Shown here one piece after another: positions 49,041 through 57,379 of a DNA stretch of 64,000 bases. Origin of the DNA: Hassallia byssoidea VB512170 (GTDB lineage Bacteria; Cyanobacteriota; Cyanobacteriia; Cyanobacteriales; Nostocaceae). Under the pieces are notes generated by a model. The model ran no database searches and had not been told where the DNA came from. It was given only the letters and a program-made list of their open reading frames with translations. A program made the position numbers and the translations under genes. Within the stretch, counting starts at the first letter, position 1; every line of letters begins with the position of its first letter. The stretch lies in NCBI RefSeq assembly GCF_000817785.2, contig NZ_JTCM02000016.1, forward strand, positions 26,283-90,282. The letters are read 5' to 3'.

Positions 49041-49877
49041 ATGAAATCTACCTCTTTTTCTGAGGATAACTACAATATCGCCACACCCCGCAGTGAATTT
49101 CTGGAAATTGAAAATTTAGTGAAAGCTTATCCCACACCAGAAGGTAAAAAATTTGTCGTTTTAGATAATGTGAATCTCAGTATTGGTGAAGACGAATATA
49201 TATCTGTAATTGGTCACTCTGGTTGCGGGAAATCTACTTTATTAAAAATTGTTGCTGGTTTAGAAAAAGCAACTTCTGGCTCAGTCCGGCTTGATGGTAA
49301 ACAAATTAACAAGCCGGGAGCGGAAAGAATGATGGTGTTTCAAAACTACTCGTTACTACCTTGGTTAACGGTGCGAGAAAACATCCGTTTAGCTGTGGAT
49401 GAAGTGTTAAAAAATGCATCTCGTCCTGAGAAAATTAGCATTGTGAACGAGCATCTAGCAATGGTAAATTTAACAGCGGCAGCTGACAAATATCCTGATG
49501 AAATTTCTGGAGGTATGAAACAGCGTGTTGGTATTGCCAGAGCGATCGCCATTCGTCCGAAAATGTTGCTAATGGATGAACCTTTTGGAGCGTTAGATGC
49601 TTTAACTCGTGGAAAATTGCAGCGTCAGGTATTAGATATCTGGGAAAACCACCGACAAGCGGTAATGATGATTACTCATGATGTGGATGAAGCGATTTAT
49701 ATGAGCGATCGCATTGTCTTAATGACCAACGGTCCGGCAGCTAATATCGGGGAAATATTAAAAGTTCCTTTTGAACATCCACGCGATCGTGCAGCCATGC
49801 GAAACTCAAAAGAATATTTTGAACTTCGCAACCACGCTTTAAATTTCTTAGATCGCTATTTTACCCAAGACGAGTAA
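49041..49877 (+). CDS. ABC transporter ATP-binding protein (NrtD/SsuB-like)
   Basis: 278 residues with CAGGAGT upstream. Walker A GHSGCGKSTLL near residue 60, Q-loop FQNYSLLPW, signature EISGGMKQRVG near 155, Walker B MLLMDEPFGALD near 175 and the switch His in MITHDVDEA. There is no NrtC-type fused binding domain. Last gene of the operon; the second riboswitch begins 54 bp after its stop. Confidence 0.92.
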   Translation: MKSTSFSEDNYNIATPRSEFLEIENLVKAYPTPEGKKFVVLDNVNLSIGEDEYISVIGHSGCGKSTLLKIVAGLEKATSGSVRLDGKQINKPGAERMMVFQNYSLLPWLTVRENIRLAVDEVLKNASRPEKISIVNEHLAMVNLTAAADKYPDEISGGMKQRVGIARAIAIRPKMLLMDEPFGALDALTRGKLQRQVLDIWENHRQAVMMITHDVDEAIYMSDRIVLMTNGPAANIGEILKVPFEHPRDRAAMRNSKEYFELRNHALNFLDRYFTQDE

Positions 49878-49930
49878 AATACACTATCATTTATCCTAGT
49901 GGGTAGCCTAATTCAAATTCATCAAACCTA

Positions 49931-50095
49931 GATTTGAAGCGGAGGAACCATCTTATGGGGCGTATCTTTTAGTAAGTTAATTAAAAGTTAAGAGTTAGTA
50001 GTTACTATTTAACTCATAACTCATAACTTATAGAGAAAGACACCTTCCAGTCTTAGCCCGTCAGCTAACTCCGTCGGCAATGGAAGGAACCCCCA
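49931..50095 (+). promoter_or_regulatory. Second ydaO-type (c-di-AMP) riboswitch candidate
   Basis: GAAGCGGAGGAACCA, TATGGGGCGTAT, a variable AT-rich stem, TAGCCCGTCAGCTAACTCC then TCGGC, closing with a GGAAGG/CCTTCC pairing. Directly after it, CCCAA-AAC-TTGGG then CTTTTAT at about 50090-50113 can act as the expression-platform terminator. It precedes the universal-stress-like gene at 50271. Confidence 0.82.
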
Positions 50096-50270
50096 AAACT
50101 TGGGCTTTTATAGCAGTTGTTATTGGGGTTTCCTTAAACATAAAGATGAATAACAAAGGATGAAAGATATAAAAATCTACTTCTTAATTTGTACTTCATC
50201 CTTTACACTTCAGCCTTTAGTTACCCTGCTTCTCGTTCATCGTTCACTTTAGTAGAGAGAAGTTAAAGCT

Positions 50271-50927
50271 GTGAAAATCAAGCCAATGTTAGTTCGTTTG
50301 CAAAGCGCAATAGGTCGTGATGACTTAATTGAGCAAATGGTATTGCTATCACCAAAAACATCTTGTACTGAAAAAGCTCAACCAGCAAAATCTATTAACT
50401 TAATCGTTGGCTACAACAGTTCTCCCAACAGCCATACCGCGCTAGATATTGCTTTTTGGATTGCCCATCAAACACGTTTAGCCACTAACGTACAAGTTAT
50501 AGTTCAAGCTGTTTATGTAGTAGAAGAAAATCAAAAAAATCAGTATTTAGATGTCTTTCATTCCGAAATGCATGAACCTTCATTGGCATGTCCGGTTAAC
50601 TATGCATCCAAGTCTACTACATCCGTTTTATCTGAACCTCAACTTACATCAAACGCACTTTCTGTAGAAACAAAATTGACAGACAACCTCACCCAAGCAG
50701 ACCGAATTCTTTGGCAAGCACGCAGTTTGGCTGAAGAATGGCAAGGTTCTTTCAAAGCTCATTTGCGGTTTGGTTGCGTTGCTGAAGAACTTCAAAAAGT
50801 AGTTAAATTAGAAGCTGCTGATATCCTGTTTCTGGGTTGTAAGTCTATAAATCATCCGATTATCCAGACACTAGACTTCAATTTCCCCTGCGTTGTTCTG
50901 GGTATTCCCAATTCTATAAACATTTAA
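50271..50927 (+). CDS. Universal-stress-like protein under the second riboswitch
   Basis: 218 residues from a GTG start. NLIVGYNSSPNSHTALDIAFWIAHQ (residues about 44-67) is the start of a UspA fold, and the end carries KVVKLEAADILFLGCKSINHPI, the usual strand-loop before the nucleotide-binding Gly region. A central insert (about 85-145) is not typical, and the Usp ATP motif GxxGxxGxxS is degenerate, so nucleotide binding is doubtful. The riboswitch context suggests a role in osmotic or potassium stress (inference). Confidence 0.7.
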   Translation: MKIKPMLVRLQSAIGRDDLIEQMVLLSPKTSCTEKAQPAKSINLIVGYNSSPNSHTALDIAFWIAHQTRLATNVQVIVQAVYVVEENQKNQYLDVFHSEMHEPSLACPVNYASKSTTSVLSEPQLTSNALSVETKLTDNLTQADRILWQARSLAEEWQGSFKAHLRFGCVAEELQKVVKLEAADILFLGCKSINHPIIQTLDFNFPCVVLGIPNSINI

Positions 50928-51403
50928 TTGCAAATGTTCGATTAATAGTAGAGACGTTCCGTTGGAACGTCTTTTTTGATAAATTAGGCATTTCCTGACT
51001 TCAAAAAGCCACCTATAATCATCCCGTTTCTGCAAATGTTCGCACAAAATCATCTCTCCTTGCCTGCCAATGCATCCGGGGGTATAGGATATGAAAAGTC
51101 GCACAGATACAGAATTGGTTAATGGTGGTTTTTTTCTCTTAACAAATTGAAAAGAGACTTAACAAAACTTTTTCAGGAAAAAAAATTTACAAAAATTATA
51201 TTTTCCTTAACTATTTTAACCTGAAAACAGATATATTTTCTCTCTTTTGGGGGATGCTATCACCTATTTAATTTACGAATTTTAACTAACAGAATTATAT
51301 ATAAATCATAGTGTAAACATTATAAAGATCTTAGCTAGATGTGTGCTACAACACAAAAAGAAAAATAGATTCAAAACCCAAAATAAATTAAGGGATTAAA
51401 GGT
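50928..51403. other. 476-bp intergenic region with a GTAGAGACGTTCC hairpin
   Basis: GTAGAGACGTTCC-GTT-GGAACGTC followed by TTTTTT at about 50948-50978 is a strong terminator for the Usp gene and a member of the dispersed palindrome family. The remaining AT-rich DNA precedes the five-gene operon and must hold its promoter; no other feature recognised. Confidence 0.6.
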
Positions 51404-51997
51404 ATGAAGCCGCAGGAAGAATACATTGCTCATTATAATTCCGAACCAGGGCAAGCATCGTCAATCCCAGATATTAACAAATCTTCATTTCCAAATCTCA
51501 GCGAAATTAATAGCTTAGATAAAGTTAGAGATATTCTTTTCGGTAATCAGATGCGGGAAGTTGAAAGAAAATTTGCGCGCTTAGAAGAACGTCTGATTAA
51601 AGAGTGTACTAACTTACGAGATGAAAATAGAAAACGTTTAGACTCCTTAGAAAGCTATTTTAAAACAGAGATTGAGTCATTAGCCAAACAGGTAAATAAC
51701 GAGCAAGGAGAACGCGGTCAAGCATTGAAAGCACTTACCGAACAGCATAAAAATATAACTATCTCTTTAGAAAACAAACTTGCTCAATTTGAGGAAAAAA
51801 CTAACAGTAATCAGCGAGAAATGCGAGAGCAGATTCTCAACCAATCGAAAAATTTACACGATGATATCCGCCAAAAATACGAAGAAATCCTCGCAGTTTT
51901 AGAACGAGATACTCAAGAACTTCGTAAAGACAAAACGGATCGCTCTACTTTAGCACAGTTGTTTACAGAATTAGCGATTCGACTGAACCAACAATAG
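51404..51997 (+). CDS. Coiled-coil protein, first gene of GTPase/kinase operon
   Basis: 197 residues, soluble, no signal. Residues about 35-60 (INSLDKVRDILFGNQMREVE) resemble the N-terminal motif of the next protein (LSELRSLLLGLEPTKVNKLY). The rest is almost all coiled coil, rich in Glu, Lys, Gln and Asn. It may be an elongated scaffold or a brake for the partner. About 120 bp separate it from the OmpA-like gene. No known family. Confidence 0.78.
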   Translation: MKPQEEYIAHYNSEPGQASSIPDINKSSFPNLSEINSLDKVRDILFGNQMREVERKFARLEERLIKECTNLRDENRKRLDSLESYFKTEIESLAKQVNNEQGERGQALKALTEQHKNITISLENKLAQFEEKTNSNQREMREQILNQSKNLHDDIRQKYEEILAVLERDTQELRKDKTDRSTLAQLFTELAIRLNQQ

Positions 51998-52120
51998 ACA
52001 CCAGATGAACAAGATAAAAGTTAAAAAAACTTATTTTTTCTTTTTTGCTTGCTTCTTACCTTGCCAGTTCCTACAACATAATACAAGTTATTATCAGTTA
52101 TAAATTAGGGGATATTGGCA

Positions 52121-53878
52121 ATGAGTGATTATTCCACAAATGAAACAGCGAAAGAATCCCCAAATAATGCCACCAGCGATGAACTAAGTGAACTTCGCAG
52201 TTTGCTTCTTGGTCTTGAACCGACTAAAGTTAACAAACTATATAAAAAATTAGACGACGTTCAAGTTCAAGCTGAAGATATCAGTCGTTTGCTTCCAGAA
52301 GCGATTATTTTGCGGTCAATGCAAGATAAAAATTTGAGTGAAGCAATCGTACCGACCATCGAAGATGCGATTCAATATTCTGTTAAAAAAGATTTAAATA
52401 CTCTTTCAGAAACGATTTTTCCCGTCATCGGACCAGCTACCCGCAAGGCTATGTCCGCAGCTCTTGACGAGATGATTCAATCTTTAAATCAAACTTTGGA
52501 ACATAGCTTATCACCACAAAGCCTGAAGTGGAGATTAGAAGCACAACGTACAGGGAAATCATTCGCGGAAATTGTACTGCTTCGCACTATGGTTTATCGT
52601 GTGGAGCAGGTTTTTCTAATTCATAAAAAAACGGGATTGTTGCTACAACATATTTTAGCACCGCAAGTAGCCGCTCAAGATCCGGATTTGGTTTCCGCAA
52701 TGTTGACCGCTATCCAAGATTTTGTCAAAGACTCTTTCAGCGTGCAAAAAGGTGAATCGTTGCAAAGTTTGAGGTTTGGAGAACTGACTATTTGGATTGA
52801 AGAGGGACCCCAAGCGATATTAGCAGGAATTATTCGAGGAAGAGCGCGTCAAGAATTAAGGTTAGTTTTTCAAGAAGCAATAGAAAAAATTCACCTGAAA
52901 TTAAATAAAGAATTTGCGGAATTTCAAGGAGAAACAGAGCCATTTTCAGCAAGTAAACCTTATTTAGAAAATTGTTTAGAAGTTCAGTACAAATTGCCAC
53001 GCAAACAGAATTATACTTATGCGTGGACATTTTTAGGGACAATAGCGATCGCCTGCTCAATTGCAAGCTTTTTTGCCATTAGAGATCAACTTCGCTGGAA
53101 TGCTTATCTAGACAAACTTAACTCTCAGCCAGGAATTGTAGTCACCAAAGCAAGTTCGCGACACGGGAAATATTTCCTTTCCGGAATGCGCGATCCGTTA
53201 GCAGTAGATCCAAAAATGCTGATGGAAGAAGCAAACATACCTCCCAAAAAAGTCATCAGTAACTGGGAACCTTACATATCTTTGCAACCACAATTTACCG
53301 CAAAAAGAGCCGCCGAATTACTTCAACCTCCAGAAAGTGTATCATTAAATGTTGACGAAAATGGCATTCTTCACGCTACAGGTTCTGCTCCTCGTCAATG
53401 GATTTTGTCAGCACAAAAATTATGGCATTTTATTCCCGGAATAACTCAATTTGAATACAATAATCTTTTAAATCCAGAATTCAACAAACTCAATTCATAT
53501 AAAAAGCAAATAGAAGAAAATATGCTCTTCTTTTTAGAAGATACAGCAGAGCTTTTACCTGGTCAAGAGAATAAAATGCAGAATTTACTAGTAAAAATGC
53601 AAAAGCTACTGAATACTGCAAAATATCTGCGTCAGGATGTACGTATTCAAATAATAGGACATGAGAATGCAGTTAGAAAACAAGAAAAGAAGACACTTAG
53701 TCAAGCCCGTGCTAACAAAATCTTATCTTATATAACCGCTTCCGGAATTAACGCCAGCAATTTTCAAACCGTAGGAGGGGGTTTTAACGAGTCGTTAGAC
53801 AGCAAATCGATAAAATTAGAAAAAAAATCTAATTCTAGGGTATCTTTCAAGGTATTTTTATCTGAAAAGCCTAAATAA
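52121..53878 (+). CDS. Membrane-anchored protein with C-terminal OmpA-like domain
   Basis: 585 residues from ATG 52121 (GGGGATATT upstream; TTG 52115 less likely). Residues 1-295 are a helical cytoplasmic region. One membrane helix (YAWTFLGTIAIACSIASFFAI) is at about 299-321. After it, a BON-like beta/alpha region (about 335-430) and an OmpA-like peptidoglycan-associating domain (about 465-575: FFLEDTAELLPGQENKM, IQIIGHENAV, LSQARANKILSYITASGI). The OmpA module would face the cell wall and the large N-terminal part the cytoplasm, linking wall to cytoplasmic partners encoded next. Two genes downstream encode signalling proteins. Confidence 0.85.
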   Translation: MSDYSTNETAKESPNNATSDELSELRSLLLGLEPTKVNKLYKKLDDVQVQAEDISRLLPEAIILRSMQDKNLSEAIVPTIEDAIQYSVKKDLNTLSETIFPVIGPATRKAMSAALDEMIQSLNQTLEHSLSPQSLKWRLEAQRTGKSFAEIVLLRTMVYRVEQVFLIHKKTGLLLQHILAPQVAAQDPDLVSAMLTAIQDFVKDSFSVQKGESLQSLRFGELTIWIEEGPQAILAGIIRGRARQELRLVFQEAIEKIHLKLNKEFAEFQGETEPFSASKPYLENCLEVQYKLPRKQNYTYAWTFLGTIAIACSIASFFAIRDQLRWNAYLDKLNSQPGIVVTKASSRHGKYFLSGMRDPLAVDPKMLMEEANIPPKKVISNWEPYISLQPQFTAKRAAELLQPPESVSLNVDENGILHATGSAPRQWILSAQKLWHFIPGITQFEYNNLLNPEFNKLNSYKKQIEENMLFFLEDTAELLPGQENKMQNLLVKMQKLLNTAKYLRQDVRIQIIGHENAVRKQEKKTLSQARANKILSYITASGINASNFQTVGGGFNESLDSKSIKLEKKSNSRVSFKVFLSEKPK

Positions 53879-53891
53879 GTGATGATTTTTT

Positions 53892-54389
53892 ATGCTTCAG
53901 AAAAAGATTTGTATGGTAGGTGCTTTTGCTACAGGTAAAACAAGTTTAGTAGCCAAATTTGTATATAGCATATTTTCGGAAACTTATCAAACTACTGTGG
54001 GTGTAAAAATTGACAAAAAAGTAGTGAAGATTCAAGACAAAGAGTTAAATTTTATTCTTTGGGATCTCTACGGGGAAGACGAATTTCAAAAAGTGCGACT
54101 GTCTTATTTACGAGGTTCGTCTGGCTATTTAATCGTAGTGGATGGAACTCGACACAACACCCTAGAAAAAGCTTTTAGTCTGCAAACAAGAGTAGAAGAA
54201 ACGATTGGACAAATTCCCTTTATTCTTGTACTTAACAAATCAGATTTGCTGGATGAATGGGAAATTGAAACGGCAGAAATCGATGCAATTATACAACGTG
54301 GCTGGACTGTAATTAAAACTAGCGCTAAAACTGGGCTGGGTGTAGAAGAAGTTTTTCAAACACTTGCTAATAAAATATTGGAGGCATAA
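53892..54389 (+). CDS. Ras/Rab-like small GTPase
   Basis: 165 residues. G1 GAFATGKT at 10-17, G2 Thr in YQTTVGVKI near 36, G3 WDLYGED at 57-63 (in place of WDTAGQE), G4 NKSD at 115-118, G5 SAK near 142. This is the full set of a Ras-superfamily GTPase, close to the prokaryotic Rab-like (Rup) groups. There is no C-terminal lipidation signal. Gln61 of Ras is replaced by Asp63 (G-E-D), which may slow hydrolysis or demand a GAP. It starts 13 bp after the OmpA-like gene and abuts the next gene with no gap. Confidence 0.9.
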   Translation: MLQKKICMVGAFATGKTSLVAKFVYSIFSETYQTTVGVKIDKKVVKIQDKELNFILWDLYGEDEFQKVRLSYLRGSSGYLIVVDGTRHNTLEKAFSLQTRVEETIGQIPFILVLNKSDLLDEWEIETAEIDAIIQRGWTVIKTSAKTGLGVEEVFQTLANKILEA

Positions 54390-54791
54390 ATGCAAAATGT
54401 CCCCGCTGCCGTTGCTGCTTATGTTCTTACTTTGATGTTAGAACAACTTTCTTTGGCTTATCTTTTAGTAAGTAAAGATGGTTATTTATTAACTTGGGGA
54501 GGTAAGCTGGCAGCATACGGAGTTACTAACTTAGAAAAAGGGACAAATGTAGGAGAGCAAATTTTTTTTCTCGAAGGGTTGCTGCCATTGGATGACTTTC
54601 CCTTATTTTTACCTCGGATGAAAACCGAATACGGGATTTGTGCAGATGTGCATATCTTCCCGACAGAGGAGGGAGATTGGGTGCTGCTGTTAGATGCTAC
54701 CAAGGATGAAACACAACTCTCAGTCATTCAACAACAAGTAAACGATTCTAGCCTGTCTGAGGAAAAATTACTAAAAATTTTCAATCAGTAA
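54390..54791 (+). CDS. Small PAS-like protein in the GTPase operon
   Basis: 133 residues, start directly after the GTPase stop. Residues about 10-105 have a PAS-like pattern: LSLAYLLVSKDGYLLTWGGKL, then GEQIFFLEGLLPLD and the closing strands DVHIFPTEEGDWVLLLDATKDE. A helical tail follows. The same kind of sequence opens the histidine kinase two genes on, so it may sense a signal or act as an adaptor between GTPase and kinase. No confident family name. Confidence 0.72.
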   Translation: MQNVPAAVAAYVLTLMLEQLSLAYLLVSKDGYLLTWGGKLAAYGVTNLEKGTNVGEQIFFLEGLLPLDDFPLFLPRMKTEYGICADVHIFPTEEGDWVLLLDATKDETQLSVIQQQVNDSSLSEEKLLKIFNQ

Positions 54792-54873
54792 TTTACCGCT
54801 AACAAAACAAGCGAAGCAATACATTTTTAGTTTTAAAAAATAAAAATTAAACTTATTTTATCTAGTTGAAATT

Positions 54874-55992
54874 ATGAGCGAGTCTCTTGCGGCAGACGTT
54901 TTCGCCGCCTTGAATATCTTAGTATTAGAAAGACTTAATATTGGCTCTTTTAGAATTACTGGAACCGTACCAAATTGGTTGCGGTCTTTTTGTCGTCGTG
55001 GGGTGACATCAGGAATGGAAATATTAATACCTGAAGAAGAGTTTCCCTTTTTAGAAAACTTTTTGATTGATGCTGAAGAATTCTGGAAACGCAATGCAGA
55101 AGAGAAACTCAAATCAGGTTTATGGACTGAGAAAGATTTAACTGGTCAAGAATACTACTTTGAAGCTTCAGCAATTTGTATAAATCATAAAAAAATTTTA
55201 TTAATCGAATCGTTAGATGGTGAATACAAAGAGATACAATCTATAATCCAGAAAGCTAGAGAGAACAAATTAACTTATCAACAGTTATTAAAAGAGAATC
55301 AAAAAAAAGAAGTTTTAATTCACTGCATTATACATGATATCGCAGGTCAATTGAGCGGTATTAATTGCTGTTTGGCATTGCTGGAATTTGAAAACTTGAC
55401 ACCAAAGGGTAAAGAACGTTTGCAAATTGGTCGAAAACAATCTATCAAGCAAGAAATGCTGATTCGGGAAATATTAGATGCATTTTCGGCAGAAGTACAG
55501 TCACTGGAAGCTTTTACAGTTGATGTCGATCAAGCACCGGATGCTTTGATTTCTATACAAGAAGTTATCGAAATTTTAACTCCTACTTTTACGCTGAACA
55601 AAATGCGGTTATTGCTTGCTGGCAATGTTGACTTGACAGCAGACTGGAAAGTGGTTGGTGATAAATCGCGTTTGGATAGAGTGATTTCAAATCTGGCAGA
55701 AAATGCTTTGCGTCACAGTCCTGTGGGGTCTGTTGTGACAATTAATTTGCAACAAGATGGGGAATATGTTTTAGTAACTGTCAATGATGAGGGTTCTGGT
55801 GTAGCACCGGAAATGGCACAAAATTTATTCCAAAAGTTTTCTCAAGGAAGAGGTAGATCCGGTAGAGTCGGTTTGGGACTTTATTTTTGTCGGATTACTG
55901 TTGAACGTTGGGGAGGGGAGATTGGTTATTTACCTCGTCCGGAAGGTGGTTCGCGTTTTTGGCTTCGCTTGCCAAAAGTGGGAATTAGGTAG
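54874..55992 (+). CDS. Sensor histidine kinase, last gene of the GTPase operon
   Basis: 372 residues, soluble. A PAS-like domain fills about 1-130. The phospho-acceptor His154 lies in an unusual H-box IIHDIAGQLSGINCCLALL (HD rather than HE). ATPase motifs: NLAENALRHSP, NDEGSGVAP, GRVGLGLYFCRI. There is no receiver or transmitter partner beside it, so the output is elsewhere. Its place after the GTPase suggests that the GTPase or the OmpA-like protein controls it. Confidence 0.9.
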   Translation: MSESLAADVFAALNILVLERLNIGSFRITGTVPNWLRSFCRRGVTSGMEILIPEEEFPFLENFLIDAEEFWKRNAEEKLKSGLWTEKDLTGQEYYFEASAICINHKKILLIESLDGEYKEIQSIIQKARENKLTYQQLLKENQKKEVLIHCIIHDIAGQLSGINCCLALLEFENLTPKGKERLQIGRKQSIKQEMLIREILDAFSAEVQSLEAFTVDVDQAPDALISIQEVIEILTPTFTLNKMRLLLAGNVDLTADWKVVGDKSRLDRVISNLAENALRHSPVGSVVTINLQQDGEYVLVTVNDEGSGVAPEMAQNLFQKFSQGRGRSGRVGLGLYFCRITVERWGGEIGYLPRPEGGSRFWLRLPKVGIR

Positions 55993-56044
55993 AGACGCGA
56001 TGTTCCTCGCGTCTAGGTAGAGACGCGATGTTCCTCGCGTCTTT
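55991..56044. repeat. Two tandem AGACGCGATGTTCCTCGCGTCT hairpins
   Basis: Two copies of an AGACGCGA...TCGCGTCT hairpin follow the kinase stop back to back; a third, related GTAGAGACGTTCCATTGGAACGTCTC palindrome is at about 56106-56137. They likely end transcription between the convergent kinase and HLIP genes. Confidence 0.7.
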
Positions 56045-56198
56045 ACAGGAGTTAGGAGTTATATTATATCCGCGCTTTTTAATAGTAAGAAAAATACCAT
56101 TACGGTTGTAGAGACGTTCCATTGGAACGTCTCTACAATATGTAGGAAACCGATTATTAAATAAGGGCGGGGAAAAGAGCGCCCCTATCAAGTTATAA

Positions 56199-56402
56199 TT
56201 AATAACCGATGATGTGCAATACGTCACGAACGACGCTGAATCCTGCTAAATCCCAAAGTAGGTAAGCAAGAAAGCCAATCATTGCCAAGCGACCGTTCCA
56301 CAATTCGGCTTGAGGATTGAAGCCAAATAGGAAAGCGTTTCTGTCTACACCGTTATATTCTTTAGCAACTGGTGGTAAATCGGTAGTAGGACGAGTTTGC
56401 AT
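56199..56402 (-). CDS. High light-inducible protein (HLIP/SCP), copy 1
   Basis: 67 residues. A polar N-terminus (RPTTDLPPVAKEYNGVDRNA) precedes one chlorophyll-binding helix with the LHC-type motif AELWNGRLAMIGFLAYLLWD, whose Glu/Arg and Asn bind chlorophyll and pair helices as dimers. HLIPs protect photosystems and chlorophyll-making enzymes in excess light. AGGAG ribosome site. It differs from copy 2 at three residues only (F/Y, V/L, I/F in the tail). Confidence 0.95.
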   Translation of the reverse strand: MQTRPTTDLPPVAKEYNGVDRNAFLFGFNPQAELWNGRLAMIGFLAYLLWDLAGFSVVRDVLHIIGY

Positions 56403-56453
56403 TGTTTTTCTCCTTAATCAAGTAGTTTTTCTGTATTTTCAGATATTTAATTT

Positions 56454-56657
56454 TTAGTAACCAATGAAATGCAGTACGTCACGCAGAACGCTATAGCCTG
56501 CTAAATCCCAAAGTAAGTAAGCAAGAAAGCCAATCATTGCCAAGCGACCGTTCCACAATTCGGCTTGAGGATTGAAGCCAAATAGGAAAGCATTTCTATC
56601 TACACCGTTATATTCTTTAGCAACTGGTGGTAAATCGGTAGTAGGACGAGTTTGCAT
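56454..56657 (-). CDS. High light-inducible protein (HLIP/SCP), copy 2
   Basis: 67 residues, same layout and motif as copy 1, with 51 bp between them. The upstream segment (TAGGAGAAAAACA before ATG) is also duplicated, so the repeat unit includes its ribosome site. The tail reads GYSVLRDVLHFIGY. Confidence 0.95.
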   Translation of the reverse strand: MQTRPTTDLPPVAKEYNGVDRNAFLFGFNPQAELWNGRLAMIGFLAYLLWDLAGYSVLRDVLHFIGY

Positions 56658-56699
56658 TGTTTTTCTCCTAAATCAAGTAGTTTTTGCGTTTTATATCTA

Positions 56700-56903
56700 T
56701 TAGTAACTAATGAAATGCAGCACGTTACGCAGAACGCTATAGCCTGCTAAATCCCAAGCTAAATAGGCAAGAAAGCCAATCATTGCCAAGCGACCATTCC
56801 ACAATTCAGCTTGAGGATTAAAGCCAAATAAAAAGGCATTGCGGTCTACACCGTTATATTCTTTAGCAACTGGTGGTAAATCGGTAGTAGGACGAGATTC
56901 CAT
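56700..56903 (-). CDS. High light-inducible protein (HLIP/SCP), copy 3
   Basis: 67 residues, five residues different from copy 2 (start MESRP, LAWD in place of LLWD, RNVLHFISY tail). It is the first gene of the three on the minus strand and its upstream sequence is unlike that of the other two, so the array promoter is probably here. Confidence 0.95.
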   Translation of the reverse strand: MESRPTTDLPPVAKEYNGVDRNAFLFGFNPQAELWNGRLAMIGFLAYLAWDLAGYSVLRNVLHFISY

Positions 56904-57379
56904 TTTTGTGTACCTGAACTTTTTGCTTGTTGACTTTAATGTAACTAGATATAACTAATATGCTTTCTGTCTATGGGCACAATGTCTCAATATTGTTTTG
57001 CACGGATAAATCCACCTTCAGAGGGTGATAAAAACAAAAATTGTAAATAAATGTTACGAACCGATAACAAGCCCAGATTTAAAGCAATAAATTTGCTGTT
57101 AATAGAAATAAATGGAATTTGCAGATGAAGGAAGCTAGGTGAAAATATCTAATGTCAAAATAAATGCAGATTATTAGCGATCGCTCGCCATCTACATCTA
57201 TAATTTGTCAAAATTCTATCCAGCGCTGTAGAAAAGATTCAAACCTGAGAGAGATGCTCTAAATGCCTAAATTCCACGATTCTGAAATTTACACTAGTTG
57301 GGTATTGCAACAGATGTTAAATTTATTCTCACGTTATCTTTAAATTTCTAGTGAATTAAACGATTAACAAGGAAATATC
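56904..57379. other. 476-bp divergent promoter region of the HLIP array and the repeat-domain gene
   Basis: AT-rich DNA with no gene. No clear repeated light-response element was seen by eye. Confidence 0.45.
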
